Counted from the stretch's first letter, positions 36,555 to 46,591 are shown. The stretch is DNA of 54,094 nucleotides from an uncultured Paraglaciecola sp. (GCA_947498355.1 CANMKA010000026.1:1-54094); one strand, 5' to 3'. The notes: generated by a model from the sequence alone, not told the origin. Program-made: numbers and translations.

Positions 36555-37189
36555 TATTGCAAATGTTTGTTTTTGTTAGTCAAATTGTGCTGTTATAATT
36601 TCGTGACATTTAATTGTGTAAATATTATTGACAGGTGTTAATAAATTTTACAGATTTCATAGACTAAAGTCTTAAGACTTATTGAGTAAGCGCAATTATT
36701 GAATGTGAATAGTGTATATACGTCTAAATGTGTGTATATTTTTGCGCTTTGCAAATATTACACGAGCTAAGTTTGGAATTGAAAAAACTAAATATTAGTA
36801 ATTTTCGTCGTTAATTTTCTAACTACATCGATTAATGGTACTGACGTTAGCCCGCATTTTATACTCAATACACAACAAATTGTTTGCGTCAATCGCGAGT
36901 CTGTTGCACATGAGTTCAACATACTAGTAAAGAGTCGTTACCACTAAAATCCAAGTAAATATTCATAGCGCGAGCTGATGAATTAAAGCAATAGTGTAGA
37001 GATCCCCCCAGCTTATGCTTATTGATATTATCCAGCCATTGAATAAAACCTGATGTGTCATTGTGCCTCAGCATTAGCCTCGACTTGTTGGAGCGAAGAA
37101 TGTAGCTGGTCGTACAGAGTATATAAGTGGCTCATTCTGGTCTAAGTTGCGTTTGGGGATAGCCAACATTGAAGTACCTATAACTTTGG
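36555..37189. other. long AT-rich intergenic region between sigma-54 promoter and arfB
   Basis: About 630 bases without a supported gene. The part next to the promoter should contain the activator (PrsR-like) upstream sites, but no clear repeat stands out. On the minus strand ATG 37135 starts a 25-codon frame (MSHLYTLYDQLHSSLQQVEA...). A second frame, overlapping its end, continues with about 50 codons (SGFIQWLDNINKHKLGG...). Together they could be a frameshifted small gene. Confidence 0.35.
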
Positions 37190-37597
37190 TCAGTAATCTA
37201 TTTTTCGTCTGAGTACTTTTTGCTGACCAGATTTCTTTTTACTCTCTACCCGTCGTTTTTGGGAGTTTCTAGTGGGCTTAGTGGGGCGTCGAGCTTTTTG
37301 AATAAATGCGGCTTCGGTTAATATTGCATCTAGTCTTTCGAGGGCATCTTGTTTGTTTTTTTCTTGGGTGCGGTGGCTTTGGGCTTTGATCACCAAAATA
37401 CCGTCAGCTGTAATCCGTTTATCTCGGCTATTCAGAAGAGCACTTTTAACATAGGCAGGCAATAAACTTTGCTGAATATTAAATCTGAGGTGAATAGCAC
37501 TTGAGACTTTATTTACGTTTTGCCCTCCTGCACCTTGCGCTCGCATTGCGCTCATCTCGATTGCAGGAAAAAGTTTATCTAGATCAATTTGATACAT
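37190..37597 (-). CDS. arfB: alternative ribosome-rescue factor ArfB (YaeJ)
   Basis: Peptidyl-tRNA hydrolase that rescues stalled ribosomes without a stop codon. The 135-residue product has the release-factor GGQ motif in AQGAGGQNVNKVSSAIHLRF and the long basic C-terminal tail (RRPTKPTRNSQKRRVESKKK) that enters the mRNA channel. ATG 37597 is preferred to the upstream TTG at 37606. It starts 9 bases after the CPBP gene, so the two are likely co-transcribed. Confidence 0.95.
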   Translation of the reverse strand: MYQIDLDKLFPAIEMSAMRAQGAGGQNVNKVSSAIHLRFNIQQSLLPAYVKSALLNSRDKRITADGILVIKAQSHRTQEKNKQDALERLDAILTEAAFIQKARRPTKPTRNSQKRRVESKKKSGQQKVLRRKIDY

Positions 37598-37606
37598 AAG
37601 GCTCAA

Positions 37607-38281
37607 CTAAGCTGACGGAAAGGCTAATTGCTCGCCTAGTCCAACGGTGAATAACCATACCCCATACAAGCTGTGCTCTAGGCTAACTAATACTAAGGAT
37701 TTACTCTTATGGTAGGTCAGGGAAAATAGTAAGCCCCCAGCTAAGGTGAGTGCGAACACTAACCCGTTTAACAAAAAGCTATGTGCAAGGCTAAAAAGTA
37801 GGGCATTAATTACGATAAATAACAGGGTATTGGGTATCAGTTGTAGGTATCTAGCAAAGAAAAATGTGCGGTAAACAAACTCTTGTGGGTAAACCGAAAA
37901 CACGCTGTAAAACAGACTCATGCCTATCCACAAAAGGGGATTAGCGGTAATTACTGAAAAAAGCGCATCTGGCATGAGTTGCCACACCAATAAGCTGGAT
38001 ATGGCGACAAAACTAATAAACCTAAGTGCCATGGACTGAGTAAAACTTTGCCAGTTTTCACCTACTAGTAAACGCCAGTTAAATAGCTTGATGCTACGAC
38101 TTACTAGCAGGCAATAACCTAAAGCGGCAGCGGCACTAAATACTTTGCTGATAACAGGAATGGGCAGTGCTAGTAGAATGGGAATACACACAAACAGCCC
38201 GAACATTTCTGACCATAAATACCCACTGGATTTAGCCATTACTTGTTGATCGCTCTGCATGGGCGTTCTTTTAGTATGCAT
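37607..38281 (-). CDS. CPBP family intramembrane protein (CAAX-protease-like)
   Basis: A 224-residue membrane protein with about seven helices. The CPBP/Abi motifs are partly kept: motif 1 as PQEFVYRTFF (QE instead of the usual EE), motif 2 as FSLAHSFLL (FxxxH) and motif 3 as LEHSLYG. The exchange of the first glutamate could weaken protease activity. Related proteins act as prenyl proteases or in bacteriocin immunity; the role here is unknown. It follows yciI downstream of the trp operon. The start is uncertain (ATG 38281 or 38260). Confidence 0.75.
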   Translation of the reverse strand: MHTKRTPMQSDQQVMAKSSGYLWSEMFGLFVCIPILLALPIPVISKVFSAAAALGYCLLVSRSIKLFNWRLLVGENWQSFTQSMALRFISFVAISSLLVWQLMPDALFSVITANPLLWIGMSLFYSVFSVYPQEFVYRTFFFARYLQLIPNTLLFIVINALLFSLAHSFLLNGLVFALTLAGGLLFSLTYHKSKSLVLVSLEHSLYGVWLFTVGLGEQLAFPSA

Positions 38282-38307
38282 TAGGCTGTGCGCGTTAGTA
38301 TAACAAG

Positions 38308-38607
38308 TTAAGGGAGTACTTTTTTATAGGGTTTTACCACGACTTTGCTATACACCCCTGCTGCCACATAGGGATCGGCATCAGCCCAAGCTTGAGCGTC
38401 TTCAAGGCTATTGAAGTCAAGGATCACCAAAGAGCCAGTAAACCCAGCTTCCCCTGGGTCCTCGCTATCAATGGCCGGGCATGGCCCTGCTGCAAGCACT
38501 CGACCTTGATCGGCCAGCACTTTTAATCTTTCGAGGTGAGCGGGTCTAGCTTGTGCACGCATTGGTAAGCTGTTTTCTACATCTTCACTGTATATTAGGT
38601 ACCACAT
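38308..38607 (-). CDS. yciI: YciI family protein
   Basis: A 99-residue ferredoxin-fold protein: [17 protein letters not shown], a conserved [39 protein letters not shown] and [20 protein letters not shown]. The His-Asp pair (AHLER ... DPY) resembles a catalytic dyad, but no substrate is established for the E. coli protein. It lies 13 bases after trpA on the same strand, probably read through from the trp operon. Confidence 0.93.
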   Translation of the reverse strand: MWYLIYSEDVENSLPMRAQARPAHLERLKVLADQGRVLAAGPCPAIDSEDPGEAGFTGSLVILDFNSLEDAQAWADADPYVAAGVYSKVVVKPYKKVLP

Positions 38608-38620
38608 GGTCCATAGTTCC

Positions 38621-39436
38621 TTATTTTTTGGTGGCTTGTTTCATGTCACTAACAAAAGTTTTGAGGGTATCTAGCATAACGTTTGGATTATCTAGGTTGT
38701 CCGCAATAATATTTACGGTTGCCGAGCCTGATATTGCGCCAGCGGCACCGGCTTTTATTGCGTCGGCTACTTGCTGTGGCGTAGATATGCCAAACCCAAT
38801 TAACGGCGGCGCGACCTGATACTTCACTAGTTTTTCTACCAATTCATTAGCCGGAATATTCACGGCAGTATCTGCACCCGTTACCCCAGCACGCCCCAAT
38901 AGATAGGTGTAACCAGAAGATTTATGGCCAATTTCACTTAAGGTTTCATCGCTAGCGTTAGGTGGTGCAATCAATATTTGTTGGATCCCCGTTTGCTCGG
39001 CAACCGCAATAAAGCGGTCTGCTTCACGTAGTGGTACATCGGCAATCAATATTGAATCTACGCCAGCCGCTGCAGCATCTTGATAAAAGGTGTCAATGCC
39101 ACGTTTTAGGACTAAGTTGCTGTAGAGTAGCAGGCCAATTGGAATATGTGGATGTTTGTCGCGCACCCGTTTAATTACAGCAAAGCATTCTGTGGTTTTT
39201 ATTTTATGAGATAAGGCGCGGATCGCCGCTTTTTGGATAGTAGGGCCGTCGGCAATAGGATCTGAGTAGGGAAAACCTAATTCTAATGCATCTGCTCCGC
39301 CTTCTACCAAAGCATTAATAATCTCTACTGATGTGTCGATATCAGGATCGCCAACCATGACGAAAGGTACAAACGCCCCTTCATTTTTGCTATTTAGTTC
39401 AGTGAACATTTGGCTATAACGATTAGTTTGGCTCAT
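38621..39436 (-). CDS. trpA: tryptophan synthase alpha subunit
   Basis: Cleaves indole-3-glycerol phosphate to indole and glyceraldehyde 3-phosphate within the TrpAB complex. The 271-residue TIM barrel has the catalytic Glu in [13 protein letters not shown] and Asp in [18 protein letters not shown], plus GVTGADTAV and PPLIGFGIS. It starts one base after the trpB stop, indicating translational coupling. Confidence 0.98.
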   Translation of the reverse strand: MSQTNRYSQMFTELNSKNEGAFVPFVMVGDPDIDTSVEIINALVEGGADALELGFPYSDPIADGPTIQKAAIRALSHKIKTTECFAVIKRVRDKHPHIPIGLLLYSNLVLKRGIDTFYQDAAAAGVDSILIADVPLREADRFIAVAEQTGIQQILIAPPNASDETLSEIGHKSSGYTYLLGRAGVTGADTAVNIPANELVEKLVKYQVAPPLIGFGISTPQQVADAIKAGAAGAISGSATVNIIADNLDNPNVMLDTLKTFVSDMKQATKK

Positions 39437-39437
39437 C

Positions 39438-40616
39438 TTATTTATCTCCCAATATGCTATGAACGTGAGCTAGATCTTTGTCGCCACGACCGGACAAATT
39501 CACTACTATTATACTGCCGTCTTCAGCTTCATCAGCCATGTTGAGGGCATGAGCCAGAGCATGAGATGATTCGAGAGCAGGAATAATACCTTCTTTGCGT
39601 GACAGCAACTGAAATGCATTAAGGGCTTCTTCGTCGGTAACCGAGGCGTATTCTGCTCGACCAATATCGTACAAGTGCGCGTGTTGGGGGCCAACTGCGG
39701 GGTAGTCTAGACCAGCAGACACAGAATAAGACTCTTCTATTTGACCGTCTTCGTCTTGCATAATATAACTATATGCACCATGCAGTATGCCTGTTGTACC
39801 TTTGCCTATAGCTGCACCATGATCTTTGGTATGTATGCCTTTACCCGCGGGTTCAACGCCAACTAGCTTAACGCTTAGGTCGTCGATAAAGTCTGCGAAC
39901 ATACCAATAGCATTGGAGCCTCCACCCACACATGCCACTACTGCATCGGGTAAACGACCTTCTTTTTCAAGTATTTGCGCTTTAGTCTCTTCGCCAATCA
40001 TGCGGTGAAACTCCCTAACGATAGTAGGGAAAGGATGTGGCCCTGCAGCTGTACCCAGCAGATAGTGGGCTTTGTCGTAACTAGCAGACCAGTCGCGCAT
40101 GGCTTCGTTGACGGCATCTTTTAATGTACCAGAACCAGCATTAACTGGAATAACTTCTGCGCCCATTAGGCGCATTCTAAATACATTTGGCGCTTGGCGT
40201 TCAACATCTTTGGCACCCATGTAAATACGGGCCTTTAAGCCCATTAGGGCACAGGCTAAAGCCGTTGCTACACCGTGTTGGCCAGCGCCTGTTTCGGCAA
40301 TAACTTCGGTTTTGCCCATGCGCTTGGTCAACAAAGCTTGACCTAATACTTGGTTGGTTTTGTGGGCACCGCCGTGTAATAGGTCTTCACGCTTTAGGTA
40401 CAATTTAACGTTTGGATTGCTCACTAAGTTGCGAGTTAGCGTCATGGACGTTGGACGTCCGGCATAATCTTTAAGTAGACCCATAAACTCGGCCTGAAAT
40501 TCAGGATCGTTTTGTGCGTCTATAAAGGCTTGTTCAAGCTGATCGAGTGCAGGGATTAGTAGCTCAGGTACATACATACCACCGTAATCGCCAAATTTAC
40601 TGTCTAAATGATTCAT
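39438..40616 (-). CDS. trpB: tryptophan synthase beta subunit
   Basis: PLP enzyme condensing indole with serine to tryptophan, 392 residues. Visible are [15 protein letters not shown], the PLP lysine in [15 protein letters not shown], the Glu of [12 protein letters not shown], the phosphate loop [15 protein letters not shown] and the C-terminal [11 protein letters not shown]. This is the TrpB1 type that pairs with TrpA. 47 bases separate it from trpCF. Confidence 0.98.
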   Translation of the reverse strand: MNHLDSKFGDYGGMYVPELLIPALDQLEQAFIDAQNDPEFQAEFMGLLKDYAGRPTSMTLTRNLVSNPNVKLYLKREDLLHGGAHKTNQVLGQALLTKRMGKTEVIAETGAGQHGVATALACALMGLKARIYMGAKDVERQAPNVFRMRLMGAEVIPVNAGSGTLKDAVNEAMRDWSASYDKAHYLLGTAAGPHPFPTIVREFHRMIGEETKAQILEKEGRLPDAVVACVGGGSNAIGMFADFIDDLSVKLVGVEPAGKGIHTKDHGAAIGKGTTGILHGAYSYIMQDEDGQIEESYSVSAGLDYPAVGPQHAHLYDIGRAEYASVTDEEALNAFQLLSRKEGIIPALESSHALAHALNMADEAEDGSIIVVNLSGRGDKDLAHVHSILGDK

Positions 40617-40663
40617 TGTATTTATTAACCTATTGCTAAATCTTTATTAAGGCCGAGGCCTAA

Positions 40664-42049
40664 TTAGTATTCTCTTAACTGGCAAAATGCTTGTGCAAGC
40701 TTTTCTTGGCTCTTATTGCCCGGTGACACTTCTACGCCTGAGTTTAGGTCAAGCATAGCTACCCCTTGCTGTGCGGCGAGTTTAATGTTGTCGGGCGAAA
40801 TGCCACCAGCTAATATAATTTGTTTTTTGTTGCTTAAGGTAGTGAGCATTTGCCAGTCAAAGGATTGTCCCGTGCCTCCTGAAGCCTCACCTACCTTGCA
40901 ATCGAGCAAGAACATATCGACTTGAGTTTCTGTTAATGCGGGCAGTGTGTCTTTTACCCCTTTAGCCAACCAAATCTGACATTGGCTGGGCAGTTTAGTG
41001 CGTAACTTATCTATGTAGGCTTGCTCTTCGTGTCCGTGTAACTGAACGGCGACTAGCGCTAGTTTGGTTGCATATTCAACCACTTTTAATACAGGAGCAT
41101 TAACAAATACACCGACATATTGGAAAGGCACGTTTTGCACTATGTGTTCGGCGGCGCTTAAATCCAGATTGCGGGGAGACTGTTCGGCAAAGATAAGACC
41201 GGCGTAACTGGCATGGCTATGCTCAATCAGTTTCGCGCCTTCAACGCTTGTGGTGCCGCATACTTTTACTTGGCCATAAATCAGGCCCTTGGCAGCATGT
41301 TTGATGTTCGGTTCGGCCATTAACGAACTGCCCACCAAAAAGCCGTCAACCAGAGGAGCTAAGCGTCGTACATCTTGATGGGTGTATATGCCCGACTCAG
41401 ATATAACGACATGCTCATGGTTTGCTAGAGACTTTATCAAAGGAACCAATTGCTCTGTGGTCGCTAAGTCTGTACTTAAATCTCTGAGGTTACGATTGTT
41501 GATGCCTATGATCTTGGCTTGTAGCGCCACGGCTCGATGAACTTCTTCAACGTTGCTCACCTCAGTCAGTATATCTAACTGATAGTGTTCGGCTAAGGTC
41601 GCCAGTTCTTTATACTCTTGGTCATCAAGTACCGAAAGCATTAATAGCACTGCATCAGCGTTATGATGCCGAGCTAAATGGATTTGATATGGGTCGACGA
41701 AAAAGTCTTTATTAATGACAGGTTGACTAACTTGGCTACGGACATATTCGAGATATTCAAACTTGCCTTGAAAATATTTTTCGTCGGTTAGTACTGAGAT
41801 ACATGCCGCATAGGGTTTGTAGGCATCGATGATCTCATCTAAATCGAAGTCTGCACGGATCAGACCTTTAGACGGCGATGCCTTCTTGCACTCCAAAATA
41901 AATCCAGCATTGGGTTTAGCCAAAGCATCGTAAAAGCTTCGGTCTGAAGGAGTAAGTTGCTCAATAAAACTTGCTAAAGGTAAATCACGTTTACGTTTGG
42001 CAATCTCTTGGCGTTTATCTATTACAATTTTTTCTAAAACATTTGGCAT
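40664..42049 (-). CDS. trpCF: bifunctional indole-3-glycerol phosphate synthase / phosphoribosylanthranilate isomerase
   Basis: A fusion of 461 residues as in enterobacteria. The N-terminal TrpC barrel (about 1-255) has FILECKKASPSKGLI, VLTDEKYFQGKFEYL, PVINKDFFVDPYQIH, GINNRNLRDLSTDL and VISESGIYTHQDV. The C-terminal TrpF barrel (about 256-455) has KVCGTTSVEGAKLI, YVGVFVN, VAVQLHGHEEQAYI and LAGGISPDNIKLA. It catalyses two consecutive steps of tryptophan synthesis; 15 bases after trpD. Confidence 0.97.
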   Translation of the reverse strand: MPNVLEKIVIDKRQEIAKRKRDLPLASFIEQLTPSDRSFYDALAKPNAGFILECKKASPSKGLIRADFDLDEIIDAYKPYAACISVLTDEKYFQGKFEYLEYVRSQVSQPVINKDFFVDPYQIHLARHHNADAVLLMLSVLDDQEYKELATLAEHYQLDILTEVSNVEEVHRAVALQAKIIGINNRNLRDLSTDLATTEQLVPLIKSLANHEHVVISESGIYTHQDVRRLAPLVDGFLVGSSLMAEPNIKHAAKGLIYGQVKVCGTTSVEGAKLIEHSHASYAGLIFAEQSPRNLDLSAAEHIVQNVPFQYVGVFVNAPVLKVVEYATKLALVAVQLHGHEEQAYIDKLRTKLPSQCQIWLAKGVKDTLPALTETQVDMFLLDCKVGEASGGTGQSFDWQMLTTLSNKKQIILAGGISPDNIKLAAQQGVAMLDLNSGVEVSPGNKSQEKLAQAFCQLREY

Positions 42050-42064
42050 GTGACTACTCGTGAG

Positions 42065-43081
42065 CTATTCGCTAGTTTGACTGATGTTGGCCGCGCGGTT
42101 GATGGTATCTAACGGCCGTTTCGACTGCATTGCTTCGATTGCCATGCTCGCACCTTCTCGATAACTACTGACTCGGCCACACAATTTAAGCAATGCGCCT
42201 GTGTTCATAGCAACGGCTGCTTGATGTGCGGGTTCGCCTTCGCCAATCAGTACGTTCTCAATCAGTTTTTTGTTCTCTTCTGGCTCGCCGCCTTTTATGG
42301 CGTCAAGTGGATAGGTATCTAAACCAAAATCAGCTGGGCTTAAGCTTAATTCGGTTAGTTTATCTTCAGCCACTTCAACTACTTGAGTATTACCGTGTAA
42401 AGCAAATTCATCTAAACCGCTGCCATGTACTACTAAGGCATGCTGGTAACCCAATAATTGTAGGGTTTTTGCGAAAGGCATAAGCAACTCAGGTGCATAT
42501 ACGCCTATCACTATATGAGTTGGGCGGGCAGGATTGACTAAGGGGCCAAGCAAATTAAACAAAGTACGGGTTTTCAAGGTAGTTCGTACTGGCATAGCAT
42601 GGCGGATCCCCGCATGATAATTAGGTGCAAACAAGAAACATAAGTTTGCCTGATCTAAGCATTGTATGGCTGTTTCGGCTGCCATAGTTAGCTGTAAACC
42701 AAAGGCGTCAAATAAGTCGGCTGAGCCCGATTTGCTCGACACGCTGCGGTTGCCATGTTTGGCTACCTTGACACCACAACTGGCAGCCACGATAGCTGAT
42801 GCCGACGAAATGTTAATAGTATTATGTCCATCGCCACCTGTGCCGACAATGTCGGCAAATGGGTAGTCTGGTCGACTAATAGGCGCTGCATGAGCAATTA
42901 AGGCTTGTGCAGCACCAGCAATTTCAGCAGGACACTCACCTTTAATTTTTAAGGCGGTTAGTAGTGAAGACAGTACTATGTTGTCCATTTCACCACTTAC
43001 CACTTTAGAAAAAAACGCAGTAACGTCTGCTTGGGCCAAGTCTGTGCCTGCATAAAGTTGTTCAAGTATCTCGTAACTCAT
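42065..43081 (-). CDS. trpD: anthranilate phosphoribosyltransferase
   Basis: Joins anthranilate to PRPP. The 338-residue product has the PRPP-binding loop [75 protein letters not shown] and [10 protein letters not shown]. TrpD is separate from TrpG here, unlike the E. coli TrpGD fusion. Ten-base gap to trpG upstream. Confidence 0.97.
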   Translation of the reverse strand: MSYEILEQLYAGTDLAQADVTAFFSKVVSGEMDNIVLSSLLTALKIKGECPAEIAGAAQALIAHAAPISRPDYPFADIVGTGGDGHNTINISSASAIVAASCGVKVAKHGNRSVSSKSGSADLFDAFGLQLTMAAETAIQCLDQANLCFLFAPNYHAGIRHAMPVRTTLKTRTLFNLLGPLVNPARPTHIVIGVYAPELLMPFAKTLQLLGYQHALVVHGSGLDEFALHGNTQVVEVAEDKLTELSLSPADFGLDTYPLDAIKGGEPEENKKLIENVLIGEGEPAHQAAVAMNTGALLKLCGRVSSYREGASMAIEAMQSKRPLDTINRAANISQTSE

Positions 43082-43091
43082 GGCTGGATCC

Positions 43092-43721
43092 TTATTTCGC
43101 TTGGGTTAAGTAGTCAATGCTTTGCATTAGTAATTGGCTACCTTGAGAGGTAAGTATCGACTCAGGATGAAACTGAAATCCCAGCATCTTATGTTCTAAG
43201 TGAGCCACAGCCATAGGAATGTCCTCAAACTCGGCCAGTATGCTCAGTTCTTTTGGCATATTAGCAGCCATTAATGAGTGGTATCTCGCCACTGGCATAG
43301 GTTGCGGCATGGAAGTAAACATTTTGTCGCCACAATGAGTGATAGATGACGATTTACCATGCATGACTTGATTAGCCCGCACTATGTCGCCGCCATAGGA
43401 TTCGACAATGGCTTGATGACCCAGACAAATACCTAAAACTGGGAACTGATTTTTTACCAAGTTTAATAAGGCTAGCATGCAACCTGCCTGAGACGGGTTA
43501 CCCGGACCTGGTGACAACATGAGCATGACTTGCTTATTTGATTGAGCGGCTTTTTCTTGCATTTTTTGCAGAATTAACTCGGCATTCACTGAGTTGCGAT
43601 AAACAATTAATTCTAAGCCCAAGCTACGCAGCTCGTCGACTAGGTTGTAAGTGAAAGAATCAAAATTATCGAGCAAAAATACGCAGGTATTGGCAGAGTT
43701 TACTGTCTTATTGGCTGGCAT
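43092..43721 (-). CDS. trpG: anthranilate synthase glutamine amidotransferase subunit
   Basis: Supplies ammonia from glutamine to TrpE. The 209-residue class I amidotransferase has [30 protein letters not shown], the nucleophile Cys in [16 protein letters not shown] and the His-Glu in [14 protein letters not shown]. Its ATG overlaps the trpE stop (TAATG), so TrpE and TrpG are co-translated in equal amounts. Confidence 0.97.
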   Translation of the reverse strand: MPANKTVNSANTCVFLLDNFDSFTYNLVDELRSLGLELIVYRNSVNAELILQKMQEKAAQSNKQVMLMLSPGPGNPSQAGCMLALLNLVKNQFPVLGICLGHQAIVESYGGDIVRANQVMHGKSSSITHCGDKMFTSMPQPMPVARYHSLMAANMPKELSILAEFEDIPMAVAHLEHKMLGFQFHPESILTSQGSQLLMQSIDYLTQAK

Positions 43722-45316
43722 TAGGCGTCTCCAATTGTTGAGCTGCTAAGTACAGCATTGATCACAGCTTGGGCTTTGCCTCGAGTTTCATCTGCTTCGG
43801 CTTGAGGATCAGAGTCGAACACTACGCCTGCTCCCGCTTGGATATAAGCAATGTGATCTTTTACAAAGGCTGAGCGAATAACAATACAGGTATCCATGTC
43901 ACCATGATTATTAATATAACCTACCGCACCGCCATAACTGCCTCGTCTGGCTTGTTCGACTTCTCGGATAAGAGTTGCGGCACTGACCTTAGGTGCCCCA
44001 ACTAAGGTGCCCATATTCATGCAGGCTTGATAAGCATTTAAGGCGTCTAAGTCGCCGCGTAACTGCCCAACTACTCGAGACACTAAGTGCATAACATGGG
44101 AGTAGCGGTCTACCTTGAGTAAGTCTGTGACATGACGACTGCCCGGCTCAGAGACTTTAGCCACATCGTTACGAGCTAAATCGACTAGCATTATGTGTTC
44201 AGAGCGTTCTTTTTTATCTTCTTGTAAGTTCAGTTCTAAACGGCTGTCTAAGTCTAAGTCTATACTGCCATCCGCGCGTTTTCCTCTTGGGCGCGTACCA
44301 GCAATAGGATAGATTTCGACTTGATTAGTGTCTTTGGTGTATTTTAATGCTGACTCTGGTGAAGCGCCAAACATAGAAAAATCTTCGTCTTGTAAAAAGA
44401 ACATATAAGGACTTGGATTTTGCGCTTTTAAGGCCCGATATGCATCGTGCGGATGTGGGCAAGGTAAACTGAAAGTACGAGACGGAACGACTTGAAAAAT
44501 ATCGCCAGCTAAAATGTTTTCTTTTAGTTTAACGACATCTTGCTTAAATTCGTCATCAGATTTATTAACTTGCAGTTGGTTAATGTCGATGGCTTGCTTT
44601 TGAGTAGCAGCCAAAGGTTGGATGGTGCTCAACTTATGCTTGATTTGTTCAAGCCGCTGGCTGACTGCAAAGTAGTTGTCTCTGACTTTTTCGCCACTGA
44701 ATACGCTACCTATTATTTCGGTCTTGCGAGTTTGGTGATCGATTACTACCAGACTCTCAGCAAGGTAGAATACAAAATCTGGGCAGGTATTTTGACTATC
44801 AGGTACGTCTGGCAAGTTTTCAAAACTTGCCAGCAAGTCGTAAGCTAATGCGCCGCCTAAAAATACAGCATTAGGGTGCTGGCGTATGGTGGTGATTTTT
44901 TGCGTAATTAAGCGTAACGCATCAAATACAGCCGGCGCTTTTAAGCGGCTGTCTTCGTCTAGGGATGGATCGGGTTGCGCAAACGTTAAGGTGACTTGGC
45001 CTTGTGCGCTATCTATTTGTTTGTCTACGCCGTCTGGGCAATGTTCGATGAACATAGGCAACACAGCCCGTCCGTTCGCTGTTTTGGCTTGGCATACGAC
45101 CTGATTACCTTGACAGGTAAGCTTGACCGCGGCATCAACTAACAACAGGCTCTTTAAATTGTCTTTGCTGTCTATTTCTGCCGACTCTAGAAGTAAATTA
45201 TTACTGGATTGCTGACAAAGATACTGAAACGCATGTAACGGGTCGGCTACATATTCGGCTGACACTATTAGGGTTTCAACCTTTCCGACTTGCTCTGTTA
45301 ATTGGGCTAAACTCAT
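43721..45316 (-). CDS. trpE: anthranilate synthase component I
   Basis: Converts chorismate plus ammonia to anthranilate. The 531-residue enzyme carries the feedback-inhibition element NNLLLESAEI near residue 40, and DIFQVVPSRTFSLPCPHP, PSPYMFFLQDEDFSMFGASP, IYPIAGTRPRGKRADGS, ERSEHIMLVDLARNDVAKV and GGAVGYINNHGDMDTCIVIR of the chorismate-binding domain. First structural gene of the trp operon, preceded by the trpL attenuator. Confidence 0.98.
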   Translation of the reverse strand: MSLAQLTEQVGKVETLIVSAEYVADPLHAFQYLCQQSSNNLLLESAEIDSKDNLKSLLLVDAAVKLTCQGNQVVCQAKTANGRAVLPMFIEHCPDGVDKQIDSAQGQVTLTFAQPDPSLDEDSRLKAPAVFDALRLITQKITTIRQHPNAVFLGGALAYDLLASFENLPDVPDSQNTCPDFVFYLAESLVVIDHQTRKTEIIGSVFSGEKVRDNYFAVSQRLEQIKHKLSTIQPLAATQKQAIDINQLQVNKSDDEFKQDVVKLKENILAGDIFQVVPSRTFSLPCPHPHDAYRALKAQNPSPYMFFLQDEDFSMFGASPESALKYTKDTNQVEIYPIAGTRPRGKRADGSIDLDLDSRLELNLQEDKKERSEHIMLVDLARNDVAKVSEPGSRHVTDLLKVDRYSHVMHLVSRVVGQLRGDLDALNAYQACMNMGTLVGAPKVSAATLIREVEQARRGSYGGAVGYINNHGDMDTCIVIRSAFVKDHIAYIQAGAGVVFDSDPQAEADETRGKAQAVINAVLSSSTIGDA

Positions 45317-45390
45317 GTTTTTATTCTCGAAGTTTATAATTTGCTTTAATCATGTATCGTTGCGGGCAAGATTCACTTTTGGCCATACGT

Positions 45391-45419
45391 AAAAAAGCCC
45401 GCATTATACGGGCTTTTTT
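45391..45419 (-). terminator. trp operon attenuator terminator (segments 3:4)
   Basis: On the minus strand AAAAAAGCCCG and CGGGCTTTTTT form an 11-base stem around a seven-base loop, ending in a U-run, about 75 bases before trpE. Segment 3 (AGCCCG) can pair instead with segment 2 (GCGGGCT, 45458-45452), next to the leader-peptide stop. Segments 2 and 4 carry the same GCGGGCT, so they compete directly. Confidence 0.85.
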
Positions 45420-45457
45420 AGAAATTTATTTGTAAAAATACAAACACTCACAGCCCG

Positions 45458-45508
45458 CTAGTTCAGGATGTGCCACCACCAATTTGTGTTACCTTGTGTG
45501 TTTTTCAT
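45458..45508 (-). CDS. trpL: trp operon leader peptide
   Basis: A 16-codon ORF reading MKNTQGNTNWWWHILN, with three consecutive Trp codons and a TAG stop. It is followed at once by the segment-2 sequence and, 33 bases later, the terminator hairpin. When charged tRNA-Trp is scarce, the ribosome stalls on the Trp codons, segment 2 pairs with segment 3 and transcription continues into trpE. The peptide itself has no known function. It lies about 140 bases upstream of trpE. Confidence 0.85.
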   Translation of the reverse strand: MKNTQGNTNWWWHILN

Positions 45509-45550
45509 GTGTTTGTCTCGTTTTAATCTGAATTTTGTTTCACGACTGCG

Positions 45551-45580
45551 TATAATGAAGCCGTTAATAACTAGGATGCA
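45551..45580. promoter_or_regulatory. possible divergent trp/rnm promoter with TrpR half-site
   Basis: A TATAAT at 45551-45556 can serve rnm; its reverse strand, ATTATA, could be the trp -10. The -35 boxes are poor on both strands. Next to it the minus strand reads TCCTAGTTATTAAC, which matches one half (CTAGTT) of the TrpR operator but not the other. Tentative. Confidence 0.3.
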
Positions 45581-45661
45581 TAGAAGAAAACAAAAACGCC
45601 TTGTTGTCAATATAAAAGTCCATATAAAAACCACCAAGCTTGTAGGAAATCACCACTTAAC

Positions 45662-46531
45662 ATGAAAATCGACCTTCACAGTCACACGTATTACTCAGAT
45701 GGGCATTTGTCGCCAAAAGAGTTAATTGATCGCGCGCACTCTATGCAGGTAGATGTGTTAGCGATTACAGATCACGATACTGTGCAAGGTATAGACGAAG
45801 CCCTTGCTTATCAAAAGCAACTAAAACGTCCATTGCATATAGTGCCTGGCGTAGAAATTTCTACGAGTTGGCATAATTTTGATATACACGTGTTAGGCCT
45901 AAACGTGGACCATCAAGATACTGATTTTTTACAGCAGCTCGAATTACAAAGCCTAGAGCGTGACAGACGCGCCCAGCAAATGTCAGACAAACTCGAAAAG
46001 GCCGGCGTAGCTAATGTCTTGGAGGACGCTAAAGCTTTAGCTGGAGTGGGGCAGTTAACCCGCGCGCATTTTGCTCGGGTGTTGGTGAACCGCCAAGTCG
46101 TAAAAGACTTTGATAGCGTATTTAAAAAGTATTTAGGTAAAGGTAAACGTGCTCACGTTAAGCCCAAATGGATATCCATTCAGCAGGCAGTTAGTTGGAT
46201 CCATCAAGCTGGGGGGAAAGCCGTATTAGCTCACCCTGGTCATTATGATATGACCACCAAATGGTTAAAACGCTTAGTAGCCGAATTTGCAGAAGCGGGT
46301 GGCGATGGTATGGAAGTGATTCATTCTCACTTGAGCCCTGAGCGTAAAAAACTGCTGGCAGAATTGGCCGCAGCGCATGGTTTAAACAGTTCTAGTGGTT
46401 CTGATTTTCATTATCCAAACCGCTGGACTGAGCTAGGGAAAAACCTGGCGTTACCTGAGCAGCTTGTGCCAATCTGGCACGAGTGGGCATTTGTTAATCA
46501 CCTTATGCAAACCGACCAACAACATACATAA
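45662..46531 (+). CDS. rnm: RNase AM (PHP-domain 5'-3' exonuclease; YciV/TrpH)
   Basis: A 289-residue PHP phosphoesterase that trims 5' ends of RNAs, including 5S and other rRNA precursors in E. coli. Metal-binding motifs are KIDLHSHTYYSDGHLSP, AITDHDTVQG, VPGVEIST, VLAHPGHYD and SSGSDFHYPN. It diverges from trpL-trpE as E. coli yciV/trpH does, and is followed by yciO. An alternative frame starting at 45468 overlaps it but is not coding. Confidence 0.95.
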   Translation: MKIDLHSHTYYSDGHLSPKELIDRAHSMQVDVLAITDHDTVQGIDEALAYQKQLKRPLHIVPGVEISTSWHNFDIHVLGLNVDHQDTDFLQQLELQSLERDRRAQQMSDKLEKAGVANVLEDAKALAGVGQLTRAHFARVLVNRQVVKDFDSVFKKYLGKGKRAHVKPKWISIQQAVSWIHQAGGKAVLAHPGHYDMTTKWLKRLVAEFAEAGGDGMEVIHSHLSPERKKLLAELAAAHGLNSSSGSDFHYPNRWTELGKNLALPEQLVPIWHEWAFVNHLMQTDQQHT

Positions 46532-46591
46532 AGCATTCTTACTCACGTAGCACTGGGCATACTGCTGAGATAGTAGGATAGGAGTTTTACC

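Noticed and set aside
45468..45665. 65-aa plus-strand frame before rnm
   Set aside because: It overlaps the trp leader peptide on the other strand, has no family resemblance and no Shine-Dalgarno; rnm starts at 45662 with a conserved N-terminus.
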